Positions 63,026-64,000 of a stretch of DNA of 64,000 bases are shown here, piece after piece. Numbering within the stretch: position 1 is the stretch's first letter; each line of letters opens with the position of its first letter. The notes under the pieces were generated by a model. That model was not told where the DNA came from. It saw only the letters and a list, made by a program, of their open reading frames with translations, and searched no databases. This DNA comes from Glandiceps talaboti (lineage: Eukaryota > Hemichordata > Enteropneusta > Spengelidae): positions 30,982,832 to 31,046,831 of the forward strand of contig NC_135549.1 of the NCBI RefSeq assembly GCF_964340395.1, in the 5' to 3' direction. The translations under genes were made by a program, and so were the position numbers.

Positions 63026-64000
63026 CATTTGTAAACAACTAACTTTGTTCTATTGCAGTGTATGGTGGGAATAGAATAGCGTAATTTGATGATAGAATGG
63101 TGATTATTCTACCTATATTAAAATGGAATAATCCTTCTCCTTAGTAACATTTGTAAACAACTAACTTTGTTCTATTGCAATGTATGATGGTAATAGCATA
63201 GAATAATTTGATAGTAGAGTGGTGATTATTCTACCTATATTAAAATGGAATAGTCCTTCTCCTTAGTAACATTTGTAAACAACTAACTTTGTTCTATTGC
63301 AATGTATGATGGGAATAGAATAGAATATTTGATAGTAGAGTGGTGATTGTTCAACATATATTAAAATGGAATAATTCTTCTCCTTAGTAACATTTGTAAA
63401 CAACTAACTTTGTTCTATTGCAATGTATGATGGGAATAGAATAGAATAATTTGATGATATAATGGTGATTATTCTACCTATATTAAAATCAAATAATCCT
63501 TTTCCTTAGTAACATTTGTAAACAACTAACTTTGCTCTATTGCAATGTATGATGGGAATAGAATAGAATAATTTGATGATAGAATGGTGATTATTCTACC
63601 TATATTAAAATGGAATAATCCTTCTCCTTAGTAACATTTGTAAACAACTTACTTTGTTCTATTGCAATGTATGATGGTAATAGCATAGAATAATTTGATA
63701 GTAGAGTGGTGATTATTCTACCTATATTAAAATGGAATAATTCTTCTCCTTAGTAACATTTGTAAACAACTAACTTTGTTCTATTGCAGTGTATGGTGGG
63801 AATAGAATAGAATAATTTGATGATAGAATGGTGATTATTCTACCTATATTAAAATGAAATAATCCTTTTCCTTAGTAACATTTGTAAACAACTAACTTTG
63901 TTCTATTGCAGTGTATGGTGGGAATAGAATAGAATAATTTGATAGTTGAATGGTGGTTATTCTACCTATATTAAAATGGAATGAATAATCCTTCTCCTTA
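63026..64000. repeat. 8-monomer HOR unit cut by the window edge
   Basis: Order is W, Q, U, X, P, Q, G, V. Six monomers between Q and U (Q, R, R, N, U, T of the previous unit) are missing. The Q at 63148 has TAGTCC. V ends 4 bases short of completion at base 64000, and the array evidently continues beyond the window. Confidence 0.92.

Larger units (their letters stand above)
1..64000. repeat. Satellite array, 122-bp monomer, 524 head-to-tail copies
   Basis: The entire window is one tandem array. Monomers begin at the CATTTG motif, and successive starts are 122 bp apart with only four other lengths: 126 (37 copies), 121 (34), 117 (1) and 89 (1). The hand count of 524 closes exactly on base 64004, so the last monomer lacks 4 bases. 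All monomers lie in the same orientation and I saw no inserted element or unique sequence. Monomers fall into recurring classes that differ at about 15 diagnostic positions, and these are ordered into higher-order repeats. Such arrays are known from centromeric and other heterochromatin of eukaryotes. The family itself is not one I recognise, so chromosomal location and host are inference. Confidence 0.99.

Noticed and set aside
53686-63081. GCGTA monomers as a separate foreign insertion
   Set aside because: They differ from ordinary class W by one or two bases and occupy the normal position after V (or after T where monomers were deleted). They are a local variant, not an insertion.
1-64000. 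Possible protein-coding frames
   Set aside because: The reference monomer has a stop in all six frames, and because 122 is not a multiple of 3 each frame passes through all phases. No long open frame is possible.
1-64000. CRISPR array
   Set aside because: Repeats are directly adjacent with no unique spacers, and the unit is 122 bp. There are no cas genes.
1-64000. Transposon, LTR or inverted array segment interrupting the satellite
   Set aside because: All 524 monomer starts are in the same orientation, and every interval is accounted for by the five monomer lengths.
1-64000. Naming the host species from the repeat
   Set aside because: I do not recognise the monomer. Composition and CpG depletion fit many plants and animals, so any name would be a guess.

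Overview
The whole window is one uninterrupted satellite DNA array. It contains no gene, RNA gene, transposon, CRISPR array or unique sequence. A short AT-rich monomer (34 G+C in the first 122 bases, about 28%) is repeated head to tail in one orientation from base 1 to base 64000. Stepping through every monomer start by eye gives 524 monomers: 451 of 122 bp, 37 of 126 bp (the last lacks its final 4 bases at the window edge), 34 of 121 bp, one of 117 bp and one of 89 bp. These lengths add up exactly to the window plus the 4 missing bases. I do not recognise the family. The organism must be a eukaryote, and the setting is probably centromeric, pericentromeric or other heterochromatin (inference). 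CpG is almost absent, which fits a genome with CpG methylation such as a plant or vertebrate, but the sequence does not decide this.

Monomer classes used below, numbered on the monomer at 1-122: P = C at 23, GATGATAG centre. N = P with T at 23. Q = T44 and C50 (GGTAATAGCAT), TAGTAGAG centre; Q' = Q with GATGATAG centre. K = Q with A29 (CTATAGC). R = T44 with GATGATAG centre. G = GGTGGG head, GATGATAG centre, T112. S = GGTGGG or GGTGAG head with GTTCAAC. E = A7 (GAAAACAAC). T = GGAATATAAT head with GATCAACC. U = 121 bp, one A lost at 58-59. V = 126 bp, GAAT duplicated near 101 (V' = V with ACTTAT). W = G56 (GAGTAAT, or GCGTAAT in the last 10 kb). X = GATGATATAATGG centre. J = GTAGGATTGC head.

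Layout: 1-6596 is a poorly ordered patchwork with small local duplications. 6597-12310 holds tandem copies of a 15-monomer higher-order repeat (HOR) with 12- and 14-monomer derivatives. 12311-22342 is a 25- then 29-monomer HOR, with an exact 3546-bp tandem step. 18919-45461 is built from three copies (A, B, C) of a longer superunit of up to about 9.3 kb. 45462-48270 is a transition that re-uses a block resembling 11336-12680. 48271-58021 is a U/T-rich HOR with 17-, 12-, 21- and 15-monomer versions. 58022-64000 is a 13/14-monomer HOR marked by the CpG-containing W class.

The pattern is what repeated unequal crossing-over at several scales should leave. Unit lengths differ by whole monomers, several junctions are hybrid monomers, and private substitutions are inherited by blocks. 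Within the monomer the notable structures are a three-arm inverted-repeat system, an ATTGCAAT palindrome and a GTAAACAA motif, each disrupted in particular classes. No protein-coding potential exists: the reference monomer has a stop in all six frames, and 122 is not a multiple of 3.
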